64,000 bases of DNA, from contig JACGWO010000002.1 in NCBI GenBank assembly GCA_034509735.1, forward strand, positions 29,187,636-29,251,635, read 5' to 3'. Shown in pieces: positions 24,388 to 37,381 of the stretch. The notes beneath the pieces are model-generated. The model saw only the letters and a list, made by a program, of their open reading frames with translations, did not search any database and was not told the origin of the DNA. This DNA comes from Sesamum alatum. Taxonomy: Eukaryota; Streptophyta; Magnoliopsida; Lamiales; Pedaliaceae. Each line of letters starts with the position of its first letter. Position 1 is the first letter of the stretch. Both the position numbers and the translations under genes were made by a program.

Positions 24388-26911
24388 ACCTCCCCGTCAG
24401 CTCCAAGCTTACGTTTGTAGACCCATTTACACCCTACGGGTTTTACCCCTTTGGGTGGGTCTACTATGGTCCAAACCTTGTTTGTACCCATCGAGTCCAT
24501 CTCGGATTTTATGGCCTCAAGCTACTTGTCCGAATCGATGTCCGACATCGCTTCTCCGTACGTCTTCGGATCATTATCCAACTGACCGGTCAGGCCCAGA
24601 AATCCATACCTATCAGGTGTATGGGATACTCTGGCCGACCTACAGAGGACTGGAACAATATCAGTAGGAACTACTGGCTCAGATGTCATTGCCGCCTCAT
24701 GGGGTGCCTCACTTGATTCCTCAAGGAGCACCTTATCGCGTCGACTATCTGATGGAAAACCCTTTTCCAAGAACACTGCATTTCGCGAGACAAAAACCTT
24801 TTGCTCGGAGGGATCATAGAAATAATACCCCGCAGTTTCTTGCGGATAGCCGATGAACCTGAATAAACTAGACCTCGAGTCCAGTTTATTTCCCACTAAT
24901 CTCTTGACATATGCGGGGCAACTCCACACTTTCAAGTATTTGTAGGAGGCGGGCTTGCCATGCCATATCTCATAAGGCGTTTGGGATACCTTCATAGATG
25001 GCGCCAAGTTCAAAACTTTGGCCGCCGTCTCAAGAGCGTATCCCCAGAAGGAAATGGGAAGTTCGGTAAAACTCATCATGGATCGGACCATGTCCAACAA
25101 GGTCCGATTCCTCCTTTCAGACACCCCATTAAGCTGCGGTGTTCCAGGAGGGGTCCACTGAGAGAGAATCCCATTCTCTTTTAGATAATCAGTAAACTCA
25201 CAAACTCAAATACTCTCCACCTCAGTCCGACCGAAGGGCTTTGATCTTTCGACCGGTTTGGTTCTCTACTTCAAGTCTGTATTCTTTAAAACTTCCAAAG
25301 GCTTCAGACTTGTACCTCATCAGGTAAACATAACCATACCGTGAGTGATCATCGGTAAAGGTTATGAAGTACGAGTACCCACCTCTAGCCTGAGTATTTA
25401 GTGGACCACAGACATCTGTATGGATCAAATCCAACAAACCACTGGCTAGCGTACTTTATCCAACAAAGGGTTTCTTGGTCATCTTTCCCTTTAGACAGGA
25501 TTCGCAGGTCGGTAGGTTGTCCAAATCGTCTATTTCTAGACTCTTTGAGTCCACCAACCTTCTTATCTTATCTTTAGAGATATGACCTAACCTCGCATGC
25601 CATATCTGTGCGTTATTATGATCATCACGTTTTTGTTTGTGTTCTGCAGTCATAATCCAATTAGACTGTTCAAGTATGTACAGACCGTTGACCAATGTAC
25701 CAAGCAGATGAGAAATACCATCTTTGATAATGAAAAAATCATTTTTATTGATGGTAAATTCATATCCCTCCTTATCAAGGACCGGGATGGAAACAATGTT
25801 TTTAATCATGCTAGGTATATAGAAACAGTCGTTCAGTACAATCCTAACATGACTACTAATGGCTAACTCTAGTGATCCTACGGCCTCCACAGCAACGGCC
25901 TTGCCATCGCCTAACCTCAGGATCATCTCATCCTTGGTTAGCCTTCTGCTTCTTTGCAGTGCCTGCAAATCATTGCAGATGTGAGCACCACACCCGGTAT
26001 CTAATACCCATGAAGCAGAATTAGTAATCATATTTACTTCAACCACAAACATACCTGCATTGGAGAGGAGTTGTGGGCACTCCCTCTTCCAATGCCCTTT
26101 CCCTTGGCAATGCATGCAGACATCATTTGCCTTGGACCGCTGAGAACCACGGGCCTTCCCTTTCCCTTTGCTCGGTCCAACCGGAGCAACAGGGACGCCT
26201 GGAGCGCGAGCAGGGGCCACAACCGTCTTACCTTTGCCCTTCTTCCGCTTCCAGTGTCCAGCTCTCTTGCCATTCGCCTTGGAGGTCGAAGCCTCATCAA
26301 TACCGCCGGCGCCGACTTGTGGGTCATTGCCTCGTATTGGACCAGCATGTTGATCAACTCATGAATAGACTTCTCAAGTCCGTTCATGTTATAGTTTACA
26401 ACAAACGGGTCATAGGATGGAGGACGCGACTGAGGATCACGTCAATGTACGTGTCATTGTTAAGCCCAGCTTTAAGGTCCTCGAGTTTCTCCACTAGGGA
26501 GAGCATCTTGACCCCATGACTTTGTACAGACGCTCCTTCAGCAAGCTTGGTGCCAAAGAATGCTTTTGTGGCGGTATATCTAATATGCCTATCTGGAACC
26601 GCATAAACCTCGTTCATGCGGAGCATTATGGCGGAGACGTTGTCTAGCCTCTCATACCGCTTCTGGATGTCGTTAGACATCGAAGCCAGTATGATACTGC
26701 GTACTTTCCGGTTGTCCTCATGCCATTTCTCGAACGTCAAACGTTCTTCAGGCGTGGACCCCTCCGGTAAGTCGCTAGGTGGCGGCTCGTCCAAGACGTA
26801 GCCTTGGTTCTCGAAACCAAGGACAATCCTCAAGTTTCTCAGCCAGTCTGAATAGTTCGTTCCGTTGAATTTGTTAGTCTCGAGAATCATGGTTAATGGG
26901 TTCTTAGACAT
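24388..26911 (-). pseudogene. Copia gag-pol, minus, RT and RNase H deleted
   Basis: Starts at ATG 26911 with MSKNPLTMILETNKFNG. Gag runs to about 26130. The CCHC knuckle CMHCQGKGHWKREC is near 26076-26118 and the protease motif DTGCGAHICND near 25970-26005. The integrase zinc region HARLGHIS...CESCLKGKM is near 25490-25600. The integrase core has HTD and TDDHSRYG at 25330-25430 and continues to about 24790. Frames change near 26390, 25450 and 25200. The reading ends within the start of reverse transcriptase (KGVKPVGCKWVYKRKLG near 24410-24455), which joins the LTR directly. The catalytic reverse transcriptase and RNase H are absent, so the copy cannot replicate itself. Its gag and integrase are closer to the plus family B element at 37382 than to the copy at 1-4086. 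Confidence 0.9.
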
Positions 26912-28700
26912 ATCTACATTAATGAAAATGTAAAGCAGAAATTAGCAGATGATGGTAATATTATTGTTCAAGTTGAAGACTTGGTCTTTTAGTCTTTAAC
27001 CCTCCCACTATTTATACGAAAGTCCGCGACTCTCAAGCGGAGTTTCGAGAAACTATTTCCTAGTGGGCTTGGGATCCACAAGCGTAATCTCCATGCCCCG
27101 CTTTTACGATTCACATGAAGAAGACCTCGTGGGAGATATCCAATAGAATTCTCATCCAATGAGATTCCCAAGATATTTTGCCTCACTCATTCGCATGGTT
27201 CCGAGGTCTCCAAGCGAACAATGTTACTCAGTGTTAGGCCCGACCCATCAACCAAATCATGCCTCAAACTGTCGCCCCCCACGACTCGTGAGACAGGGAA
27301 ACAACGAGCGCAGTCTTTTTGTTCACAACAATGGTGCAGCTTTCCCCTAGTCCAAGTGTGCCACGACTCGTGAGACCACACTTAGGTAGTGGTAGCTTCC
27401 TCACCACATTGCTGTGGATGGAAGGCTCGGACAGATCATAAATACCATTTTGATCCAAGTTCGTTCTGGGCCTAATATTTAATTTGGTCCAACCAAATGA
27501 GAGTTTAAGTGTGATCGAGACCTCATCACATTATGGTCTTTTAGCATGCATAAGTATCCAATATTTAAAGCGATAAATAAAAAAACACCGCATGCATAAA
27601 ACATAGCATATCCCTGTTAGGATGATCACAAGCCTAACTTATGCGACCCACTGAGCCCGCAGTGAGTCTATGGTCTGTCTAGGGTCGTCCCCAATTATTA
27701 CAATAATAATAAACCCATTGTCATTTCAATGGGCCTTGAAGTGCTTCTTCTTTCACGGCTTGATGCTTCTCCTTGGGGTCTCCGACTCCAATTGCTTGTT
27801 AAAAGTAAAACCTCACCAATCCTATCTACTCTCATTACAACTGAAAGTAATATATTGGTAATAAGAAAAACAAGCCTTAACATCATGAGGCTGATAATAT
27901 GGGAGATGATAGTCCCAAAAACAAGAGGCACGCAGGCCCCACCCAACAGAAAATAAATGATCATACATTTATCCATACATAAGGTCTAGGGCTCTTGTGA
28001 TCATCCCATGTTGATTCCATCAACTCACATAACACAATTATTCCAAATAATCATGCATAAATAACCAATGGATATTCCAAATACCCAAGTGATGTCCAAC
28101 ATCACAAAAGTATAAACATACAAATAATATGTAAAATTCAAATTTCAAATTTAATGGACATTTTAAACAATGCATCCAATGCATGTATTAATCCCAAATT
28201 AATTAAGCAAATTTAATTCAAGGAATAATCCAATTATTCCAAAATCAAAAATGCAAAATTAATATATTTTCAGAATATTGTGCAGAAAATACAGAAAATC
28301 AAAATTTTTCGGAAAAAGTCGAAAAACAGCACAAAACGGCCCAGCCGTTGTGCTGGCTAGCCGGCTGCGCGCACAGGGCAGCGCGCGCTGGCCTCGGCCA
28401 GCAGCGGCCGGCTGCGCACAGCGCGCGCGCGGCCACTGCCGGTCCGATCGAATATTTTTTTTTTTCAAAACTGTTTCAGCACAATAACACTAATATTATT
28501 CTTAAAATAAGCATGCAATTTTAGATCCAATCTAACAAAATAAAGCATGACAAAAGTCCATTAAATCCAAACAATTGAATTATCATATTACTCATATATT
28601 TATACAATCTAACATGCCAATAAAGCCATTAAAAGCAAGTAGATCATGCCAAAACACATAGATCTATGTCCCTTACATCGAACCGGGCTCTGATACCACT
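26912..28700 (-). repeat. Family B copia leader, minus orientation (about 1.8 kb)
   Basis: Lies between gag ATG 26911 and the primer site complement (28689-28700). It contains CCACGACTCGTGAG-type palindromes near 27283 and 27360, and a short GC-rich block (28340-28445) with GCTGGCC/GGCCAGC at 28388-28403. It matches the plus leader at 35883-37375. No protein-coding similarity. Confidence 0.85.
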
Positions 28701-30910
28701 TGAAGGACAAGCGGATCCGCCCGGGAGCGTGAGCGGAAGCGAGAAAGCGAGAAAAGTGCGTAAATTAAATCAAATCTAATTTAAAATACGAATCCCAAGG
28801 GTTGTGCCCTTGGGTGCTCAACCGGGCGTTCGATGTAGGATGTGTAAGTATTGGAAATGAATATTAAACACATAGGACATAGATAAATATATATAATCAA
28901 TCAAAGCGTAATAAACCGTTACCCTTGATTGTTTAGCGTATGCTCCCGGCTACTTGCGTTGTTCCTTCTCCGAAATGCTCACGAAATCCAAACGTATGGA
29001 TTCTACAAAGGTGATCCACACCACACCGGAGGAAACACACGTTCTTCTTGCTAGAAAAGAACGGGTTTAAGAACAAATCGGTTTAAGAGAAGAACACTAT
29101 GAATTAGTGCTCTCTTAAACTTACTTTGTTCTTCTTCTTGATTCAAAATCAAGTGAAGAACACAAGTGCAAGAGAGGGAGAGAGGCCGAGAGTTTGAGAG
29201 AGAGGAGAGGATTTTTGTCTTTTCTTTTTCCTAGAAAAAGATGAATAATGAATCACTTATGCTTGGTGTTGTATATTCAAATAGATATACATAATTAATG
29301 TGATTATTGGAATGTGTCTAGGTTCATCCAAGGATGTCTAGATTCATTCCAATCAATCACCATCAATTCTTCAATCAAGCCTACCAAAATTTATGGTATG
29401 ATCAAATCATACCAAAAGGGAAGAGCTTGATTGGAGTTGATTTGTCTCTTTCCAAAAGAGATAAGTCAACATGCCACCTAGCATGAAACATGGCTGATTT
29501 TGCTTCCTCCAAGGGAGCCTGTCGGGTATAATTTAACTTCTTCCTATTCCAAAATAGGAATTATTTCTCCTATCGGGTATAATTTAACGGATCGGGTTTT
29601 ATCGTAATCCAATTATGACAAACCCAATATTAAATCCAATTTAATGTCCATTTAAATTATTCTCGTTGATCTTTTAATCCAATTAAAAGATCCAACGTCT
29701 CAACGTCTCAACTTTCCATATTTAATGAAAAATCCAATTTACCGATTAAATGAAAGCCCGATACAATATCGGCCCGTCCATCCAATGGACTTTTCCTTAA
29801 GTAATCCAATTACTTATTTATCCTTCGAGATTGACTCCAAGTCGATCTCTCAACCTCCTCGGTGATTTGTGTGTGACCCTTTAGGTTCACCCTCAGCTAG
29901 ACTTGGGCCTGTGTCCCATAAGGAACCGTTACCATGGGTGGCCGCCTAGCAACGGTCCATGGCACTAGAGACTAGGTGAATTGGCGTGAACATTTAGGCG
30001 CCGATTCTGTACGGGTACGATACTTCCGTCTATCGTCTCCCGGCCTTAGTCTGGGGTATGGAATTGGGCGTCGGTTCCCATCCTTGACTAGGCATCTATG
30101 CTTAATACTAGAGACCACGTATGCTTCATTGCGTCGACACAGGAAACCATTCCCTGCTCGACCAACCACTATGGCCACAGCTTCAAACAGCATAAACATG
30201 TCTCCGAGTGCATAGGAGATACCTCTGTCACATACTGACAGGGGACAGATCCTCTTCTTGGAATCCACCGTCCTCGCTACACATTCTGATTGCACTGGAC
30301 AAAGCTTATGATAATCATCTTACAGAATGATTACCTCTCGCCAGATCCAAGATACAGCCCATGTGCACGCGACTGCCATGATCCCTCAAGTCTGAGGATT
30401 ACTCCCGTACTATCGGAATCGGGGAAAACCAATCATACCGACCAAGCCTCCAAGGCTTCCATATGATGATCCCCGCGAGTCAGTCCAGTCGGCTCGATCC
30501 CAGTCGACCAACCCATCAAGATCGTGTAGGCATCCCACGCCTGTCGCCGATGAAACACGGCACTCATCCAATGAACACGACTCTTGACGCAAGTCTCAAT
30601 AGGACTCTCGATGCCCTATCTCGAGGTCCTCGACTTGAAACGTTTCAGACCCAACTCTTAATCAGTTGGTTTGATGACCACCATCCAATGCGTGGCCCAA
30701 CTGCACGAGTTGTTATCCATGGTCTGTGGGCTTTGTTGCGATATAAGTTAAACACCGTTTTAACAAATGTAAGATGAGCGCAACAAAAAAGGTGCCATTG
30801 GTGATGAACACTCATCTTATTTATCACATAATAATATTACATTTACATCAAGTTGTCAGATAGGTTACAAATCGCCAAACCTATTGGCTTTCTGGTCACC
30901 TATTCTAACA
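28701..30910 (-). repeat. LTR of copia family B, minus orientation (2210 bp)
   Basis: On the minus strand it starts TGTTAGAATAGG at 30910 and ends TGTCCTTCA at 28701, one base before the primer site. It is the only complete B LTR in the window. The conserved block is at about 29870-29998. It abuts a truncated C LTR on its right. Confidence 0.9.
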
Positions 30911-31545
30911 CCATCCTCAATACATATTCCGACTTCACTGGATAAAGCTTATGATGAACGTATCCTAGATATGGACATCTCTTGCCAGATGCTAGATACA
31001 ACCATCATATGTATGTGACTGCCATGATTTCTCCAGTCCGAGAACTAATCTCGTACGATCGGAGCTGGGAATGCCAATCATATCGACCAAGCCTCCAAAG
31101 CTTCTATATGGCGATTCCCGCGAGTCAGTTCAGTCAGCTAACACCTTTGTCAACTAACCCACTAATATTGAATAGACGTCCAACATCTGTCGCCGATGAA
31201 ATACGATACTCATCCAATGAATGCAATCTTTAGTGCAAGTCTCTATAGGACCCTCGATGCCCTGTCTTGAGGTCCTCGACTTGGAACATTTCAGACCAAC
31301 CCTCAGAAGTTGGTTCCATGGCTGCCATCCAATGTGCAGCCCAACTACATGGGTTATCCAATTGGTCTGTGGGCATTTTTTGTGACGTTAAAACGCTGTT
31401 TAACGTAATCAGTAAGCACAACAAACACATAGTGCCACGGATGAATACTTACTATATTCATCAAGTCAATATTACTTTATTAAATATTGCTAAATAGTAC
31501 ACAAAACAGCCAATTCAATTGGCTTTCTGGTCACTTATTCTAACA
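30911..31545 (-). repeat. Truncated LTR of copia family C, minus orientation
   Basis: Matches the first ~620 bp of the plus C LTR at 17662. On the minus strand it begins TGTTAGAATAAG at 31545 and is cut at 30911 by the family B LTR, in the sequence ATGTATTGAGGATGG. Confidence 0.85.
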
Positions 31546-34500
31546 ATCTCCTACTTAACCAAAAGCCAATCACCCATGTCGCTCAGACTTATCTGAGCAT
31601 GATTAGTCTGCTATATCCGGCTTGGTCTCACGGGTTTACCTTATTTCTGCCAAGATAATGTGGTCCAACCGTACATCACCTCTTCATACTATTGCTCCAA
31701 GCAGATGGTACTATCTAAAAAATTTTCTGGATCCGTGATGATATCTCGGTCCTTTATCTTGCGCTACAACCACGTTGTTATCCTCCAAGGTAACTACTGG
31801 CTCAGCCGTGCCAGGTACCGCACCCAACCATTAGGTGTGGTTTTTTATCCAAACGACTTTCCAGAGCAACTTCTAAAGTTGCCATACATTCAACTTTCAT
31901 GGTCCGTCATGGTATCCCGCTTGAAACCTTTCCAAGCCACCACCTTACCATTGAGCCTGAATATATGTTCATACTGAGACTAGATATTATCCACATAATA
32001 CTAGAAGCTAGTATCGCTATAACCTTCCAGAATCAACTCTCTATTGAAGGTGCATCAAGAACACTTCTTTAATCCTTATTTAGGTATTAAAGACTATTTT
32101 CAACATTAGTCTATTGCCTCATCGGCACAAACCCGATTTCTATCGTTACGCCCAAAGCATACACAACATCAGGTCTAATGCACCAAACAACATACCCAAG
32201 TTGCCTACGGCAAAGACGTAGGGGAGTCAAACATCTAAGCTTCCTCATCAGCCAACCCTGACTGAGTCTTCGACAACTTTACCCTATATATAGGAATCTA
32301 ATTCCTTTCATGGAGAATTGTGTGAACAATGTTCATGTTTCAGTGTTTCCTAGCATCTTAAATTCATTCCAAATGAATAAGACGTTACCCACTTTAAACA
32401 CTAGGAACACAACCAAACTCCCGCTGACCCTCAAGCTCATTACTGATCGAGTCATACCCCATATGAACTAATCAAAACGAATATTCCAGTTATATGGAGT
32501 TTCAAACCTAGTTTGAATTCCAGTTTGAATCACATGGCTCCAAGCCATTGATTCGATCCAATATCCAACATTGCTTCTCCTTTTGTCTTTTGGATTATAA
32601 TCCAATTAGACGGACTAACCTAGAAACCTGTACCTCTCAGGTATGTAAGATATCCTGGTCGTCCTTAGGAGGACCGGAATATAGTCAGTGAGCAAACTTG
32701 ATTTCAAATGATGTTTTCTATATCGTACTGAGGTGTCGCTCTATTTGATTCCTTAAGGAGCTACTCCTCACACCGGTTATCCTCTAATATCCAATTTCCT
32801 TTAGGACAACACATGAACCTGTGGAAATCTAGTTTGCCTCCTATAGTCCCTTGACGTATGCAAGACCGTCGTACATACTCAAGTACTTTGTAGGATACAG
32901 GCTTGCCATGCCATATTCAATATGGCGTCTGGGCCACGATCTTTAAAAAGTGCCATGTTTTACAACTTGGCTATTGTCTTAAGAACACGCATAAATGGGC
33001 CAAGGTAGTTTAGTGAAACACCGATCAAATCATGTCCAACAAGTTTCGATTCCTCCCTTATCAGAGATGCCGTTCAATTGTGGCGTTCCAGGAAGAATTC
33101 CACTGAGTGAGAATGTCATTCCCATTTAGATACATCAAGAATTCCCACTAAATACACACCACTCAATCCTATCGAAGGTTAATTTTTAACCAGTTATGTT
33201 CCCATTTCAAATCTAATTCCTTGAGCCTTCCAAAGGCCCTTAGACTTGGGAACCCTCTACTGGTCTTATGTATTCAGTGACCCACAGATTTCTGACTGGA
33301 TCCAATCCAACCGACCACTAGCAAGCATACTTTGTCCTACAAAGAGCTTCTTGGCCATCTTCCTGCTCAAGAAGGACTTGCAAGCTAGCAGGCTCAAATT
33401 ATCTATTTCTAGACTCATTGAATCTACTAACCTCCTTATCCTATCTAGATGAATGTGACCTTGCTTTGCATGCAAAATCTGTGAGTTTTTCTTGATTATC
33501 CATTTTATCATTTTCTTAGCATTCATAAACTAATTATGGGAAAGTATTGAAACAATTATGCAAACAACCTAGCAGACAAGAATAACCATTCTTTGTCAAA
33601 TAAAAGAAACTTTCATTGATCAAAAACATGTAATTCTAATTGTCCAACAATAGAAAAACATAATTTGATTATGATAGGTTACATAATTGTGACCTATCAA
33701 CTCTATCCTAACATGATCACTAATGGCTAAGTCTAACTGGTCCTATAGCTTCTGTAGCAATAGCCCGACCATTCCCTAGCTTTAAAACCATCTCCGTCTT
33801 AGCCTTCTACTCCTTCCCATTTCTTGCAAACCATTTGCAGATATGAGCTTTACAGTTGGTAGCCAATACCCAAGAAGTAGAATAGTAATCATGTTAAAGC
33901 TCAAATCAAATGTACCTTGGTTGAAGAGGATTTTAGGACACTCCCTCTTCCAATTCCCTTCTTTCACGGCAATATATGCAAACATCTTTTGCGATCCTTA
34001 ACTGTCGAACCACCTTCCTCTTTCCTTTGTCCATGCCCAGCATGGCAACAGAAGCGCCCTGAGCGCTTGCAGCGGCTGATTCTGTCTTACCCTTCTTCCT
34101 CCTCCAGCACCAGACCCCTTTGCCTTCGGCTCTTGAGGTTGAAGCCTCCCTCACCAATACTGACGGCTCAAACTTTTCAATAGTTGCCTCATATTGGACC
34201 AACATGTTTATCAACTCATGAAGGTGTCTTTCAAGCCCATTCATGTTATCGTTAATTATAAACGAGTCAAAGGAGGGAAGAAGAGACTGAAGCATCACGT
34301 CGATGTACGTCTCTTTTCCAAGATTAGCTCGGAGGTCTTTGAGCTTCTCCACTAGGGATAGCATCATCACTCCATGCTGGTGTATAGACAAGCCTTCTGT
34401 CATCTTAGCTCCAAAAAATGCCTTCATCGCACCATATCTAAAATGCCTGTCCGGTACCGCATAAACATCTTTCATGGGTAGCATTATCGAGCTGACATCA

Positions 34501-34770
34501 TCAAGCCGATCATACTGTTTCCGGATCTCATTAGTCATGGATGCCAGTATGATGCTGTGGATCTTGCGGTTGTCCTCTTGCCAGTCATAGAATGTCGAAC
34601 GCTCTTCTGACGGGGACCCCTCCGGCGAGACCCGAGGAAGAGGTTTATCTAGAACATAAGTCCAGTTTCCAAAATCAAGGACAATCCTCAGATTTTGCAG
34701 CCTATCATTATAGTTCGTTCCGTCAAATTTATTAGTCTCAAGAATTACAGCGAGTGGATTCTAAGACATC
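31546..34770 (-). pseudogene. Heavily decayed copia gag-pol (family C), minus
   Basis: Right to left: gag about 33990-34770, with an uninterrupted 201-codon piece (33933-34538, IRKQYDRLDDVSSIMLPMKDVYAVPDRH within it); a degraded knuckle near 33935-33990; a protease remnant near 33840-33900; integrase about 32870-33530 with HLDRIRRLVDSMSLEID; reverse transcriptase remnants about 32350-32650; an RNase H remnant (VVTLEDNNVV-like) near 31760-31830; and a purine-rich GTAGGAGAT end at 31546. Stops and frame changes throughout. It is the oldest-looking copia copy in the window. Confidence 0.8.
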
Positions 34771-35000
34771 TACATTCAAAATGTAAAGCAGGAATTTAGT
34801 AGATTATAATAATATTAAATTCAAGTTAAGACTTGGTTTTTAGTCATTAACCCCTCCCACTATTTCTTCAAAAAGCCCACCACTCTCATGTGGGGTTTTT
34901 AGAAAATCATTTTCTAGTGGGCTTGGAGTCCATAAGCGCAATTCTCCATGCCCCGCTTTTACGATTCACATGGGAAAGGCTTTGTGGGAGGTATTCAATA
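34771..35000 (-). repeat. Fragment of family C leader
   Basis: Similar to the gag-proximal part of the family B leader (26912-27135). It breaks off after ATTCAATA at 35000, where LTR B sequence of opposite orientation begins. Confidence 0.7.
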
Positions 35001-35882
35001 CCCGAGAGGTGGATTAATTCCTATTTTAGAATAGGAAGAAGTTGGACTTCTTTCCTAAATAGGCATGGCCGAAAATTGCCATCTTGGAGGGAGCAAAAAT
35101 CGGCCATGTTGGATGCTAGGTGTTAGTTGATTTGTCTCTTTTGGTAAGAGACAAATCAACTCCAATCAAGCCCTTCCCTTTTGGTATGATTTGATCATAC
35201 CTTAAAAAATGGTAGGCTTGGTTGAAGAATTGATGGTGATTGATTGGGATGTATCTAGACATCCTTGGATGAACCTAGACACATTCCAATAATCACATTA
35301 ATTATGTATATATATGAGTATTAACAAACACCTATGTATGAGATTCATTATTCATCTTTTCTAGGAAAAGAAGAAGAAAATTCACCTCTCCCTCTCCTCC
35401 AACTTTCGCCCCCTCTCTCCCTTTTACTAGTGTTCTTCATTTGATCTTGGATCAAAGAAAAGAACAAAGTAAGTTTAAGAAGAACACTAACCAATAGTGT
35501 TTGTCTTCCTAAACCGATTCCTTCTAAACTCATTTTCTTCTAGCAAAGAAAAACAAAGGTTTATTCCAGTGTGGTGTGGATCACCTTTGGAGAGTTCATA
35601 CATTTGAACTTAGTGGACATTCCGGAGAGGAACAAAGCAAGTAGCCGTGCGCACGTGAAAACTACAAAGGTAACGGTTTATTACGCTTTCGTAGTTCACT
35701 ATTTCATCTGTGCCCTATGTTCAATATGTATGTTTTTAATGTTGATACATCCTACATTGAACGCCCGGTTGAGCACCCAAGGGTACACCCCTTGGAATTT
35801 CAGGATTATGCTATTTTAATTTATGCATTTTCTCGTCTCTCGCTTCCGCTCGCGCTCCTGGGCGGATTCTCTTGTTCCTTCA
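35001..35882 (+). repeat. 5' LTR fragment of copia family B, plus (3' 882 bp only)
   Basis: Begins inside the B LTR at CCCGAGAGGTGG and runs to its end GTTCCTTCA. The primer site follows at 35884. The first ~1.3 kb of the LTR is missing here but present at the element's other end (49466-50818). Confidence 0.85.
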
Positions 35883-37381
35883 AGTGGTATCAGAGCACGG
35901 TTCGATGTAACGGGCATAGATCTATGTGCTTGGCATGATCTACTTGCCCTGTGCACGCGGGCAGCCGGCTGGCACAACGACTGGGCCGTTTTGTGCCGTT
36001 TTTTTCGACGTTTTCTGAAACATTGGATTTTCTGGGTTTTCTGCACATTATTCTGAAAATGAATTAATTTTGCATATTTAATTTTTGAATTATTGAATTT
36101 TTTCTTAGATAAAATTTTCTTAATTAATTTGGGATTAATACATGCATTGGATGCATCGTGTGTAATGTCCATTGAATTTGAAATTTGAATTTTGCATATT
36201 GTTTATATATTTGTACCTTGTGATGTTTGATATCACTTGGATATTTTGAATATCGATGGTTTAAGCATGATTTTTTGGAATAATTGTGTTATGTGCGTTG
36301 ATGGGATCAACATGGGATGATCACAAGAGCCCAAGACCTTGTGTATGGGTGTATGTATGTCATTTACATTTCTGTTGGGTGGGGCCTGCGTGCCTCTTGT
36401 TTTGGGACTATCATCTCCCGTATTTCAGCCTCATGATGTTAAGGCTTGTTATTTATTTACCATGTATTACTTTCAATTGTAATGAGAGTAGATAGGTTTG
36501 GTGAGATTTTATTTTGACAAGCCCATGGAGTCAGAGACTCAAGGTGGAACATCAAGGCGTGAAACAAGAAGATTCACAAGGCCCATTGGAATGACAATGG
36601 GTATATTATTATGTAATAATATAGGACCATCCTAAACAGACCATAGACTCACTGCGGGCTTAGTGAATCGTATAGGTTGGGCTTGTGATCATCCTAACAA
36701 GGGTATGACTATGTTTTCTGCATGCGGCGTATTTATTTAATCGCTTTAAATATTGGATATCTATGCATGCTAAAATACTTAACGTGATGAGGTCTCGGTC
36801 GTTTAATTAAGCTCTCATTTGGTTGGACCAAATTAAATATTAGGCCCAGAATGGTATTTTGATCTATCCGAGCCTTCCATCCACAGCAATGTGGTGAGGA
36901 AGCTACCACTACCCAAGTGTGGTCTCATGAGTGATGGCACACTTGGACTAGGGGAAAGTTGCACCATTGTTGTGAACAAAGAGATTGCACTCGATGTTTC
37001 CTGTCTCACGAGTCATGGGGGCGATAGTTTGAATCATGATTTGGTTGATGGGTTGGGCCCAATACTGAGCAACGTGGTTCGCTTGGAGTCCTCGGGACCA
37101 TGGGAATAGGTGAGGCAAAATATCTTGGGAATCTCATGCGATGAGAATGATATTGGATATCTCCCACGAGGTCTTCTTCATGTGAGTCGTAAAAGCGGGG
37201 GATGGAGATTACGCTTGTGGATCCTAAGCCCACTAGGAAATGGTTTCTCGAAACTCCACTTGAGAGTGGTGGACTTTCGTATAAATAGTGGGAGGGGTTA
37301 AAGACTAAACCATGTCTTCAACTTGAACAATAATATTACCATCATCTGCTAATTTCTGCTTTACATTTTATAAATGTGGAT
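35883..37381 (+). repeat. Family B copia leader, plus (about 1.5 kb)
   Basis: Starts with AGTGGTATCAGAGC and ends before the gag ATG. It contains a short GC-rich patch (35945-35990) and the same conserved segments as 26912-28700 in opposite orientation. Confidence 0.85.
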
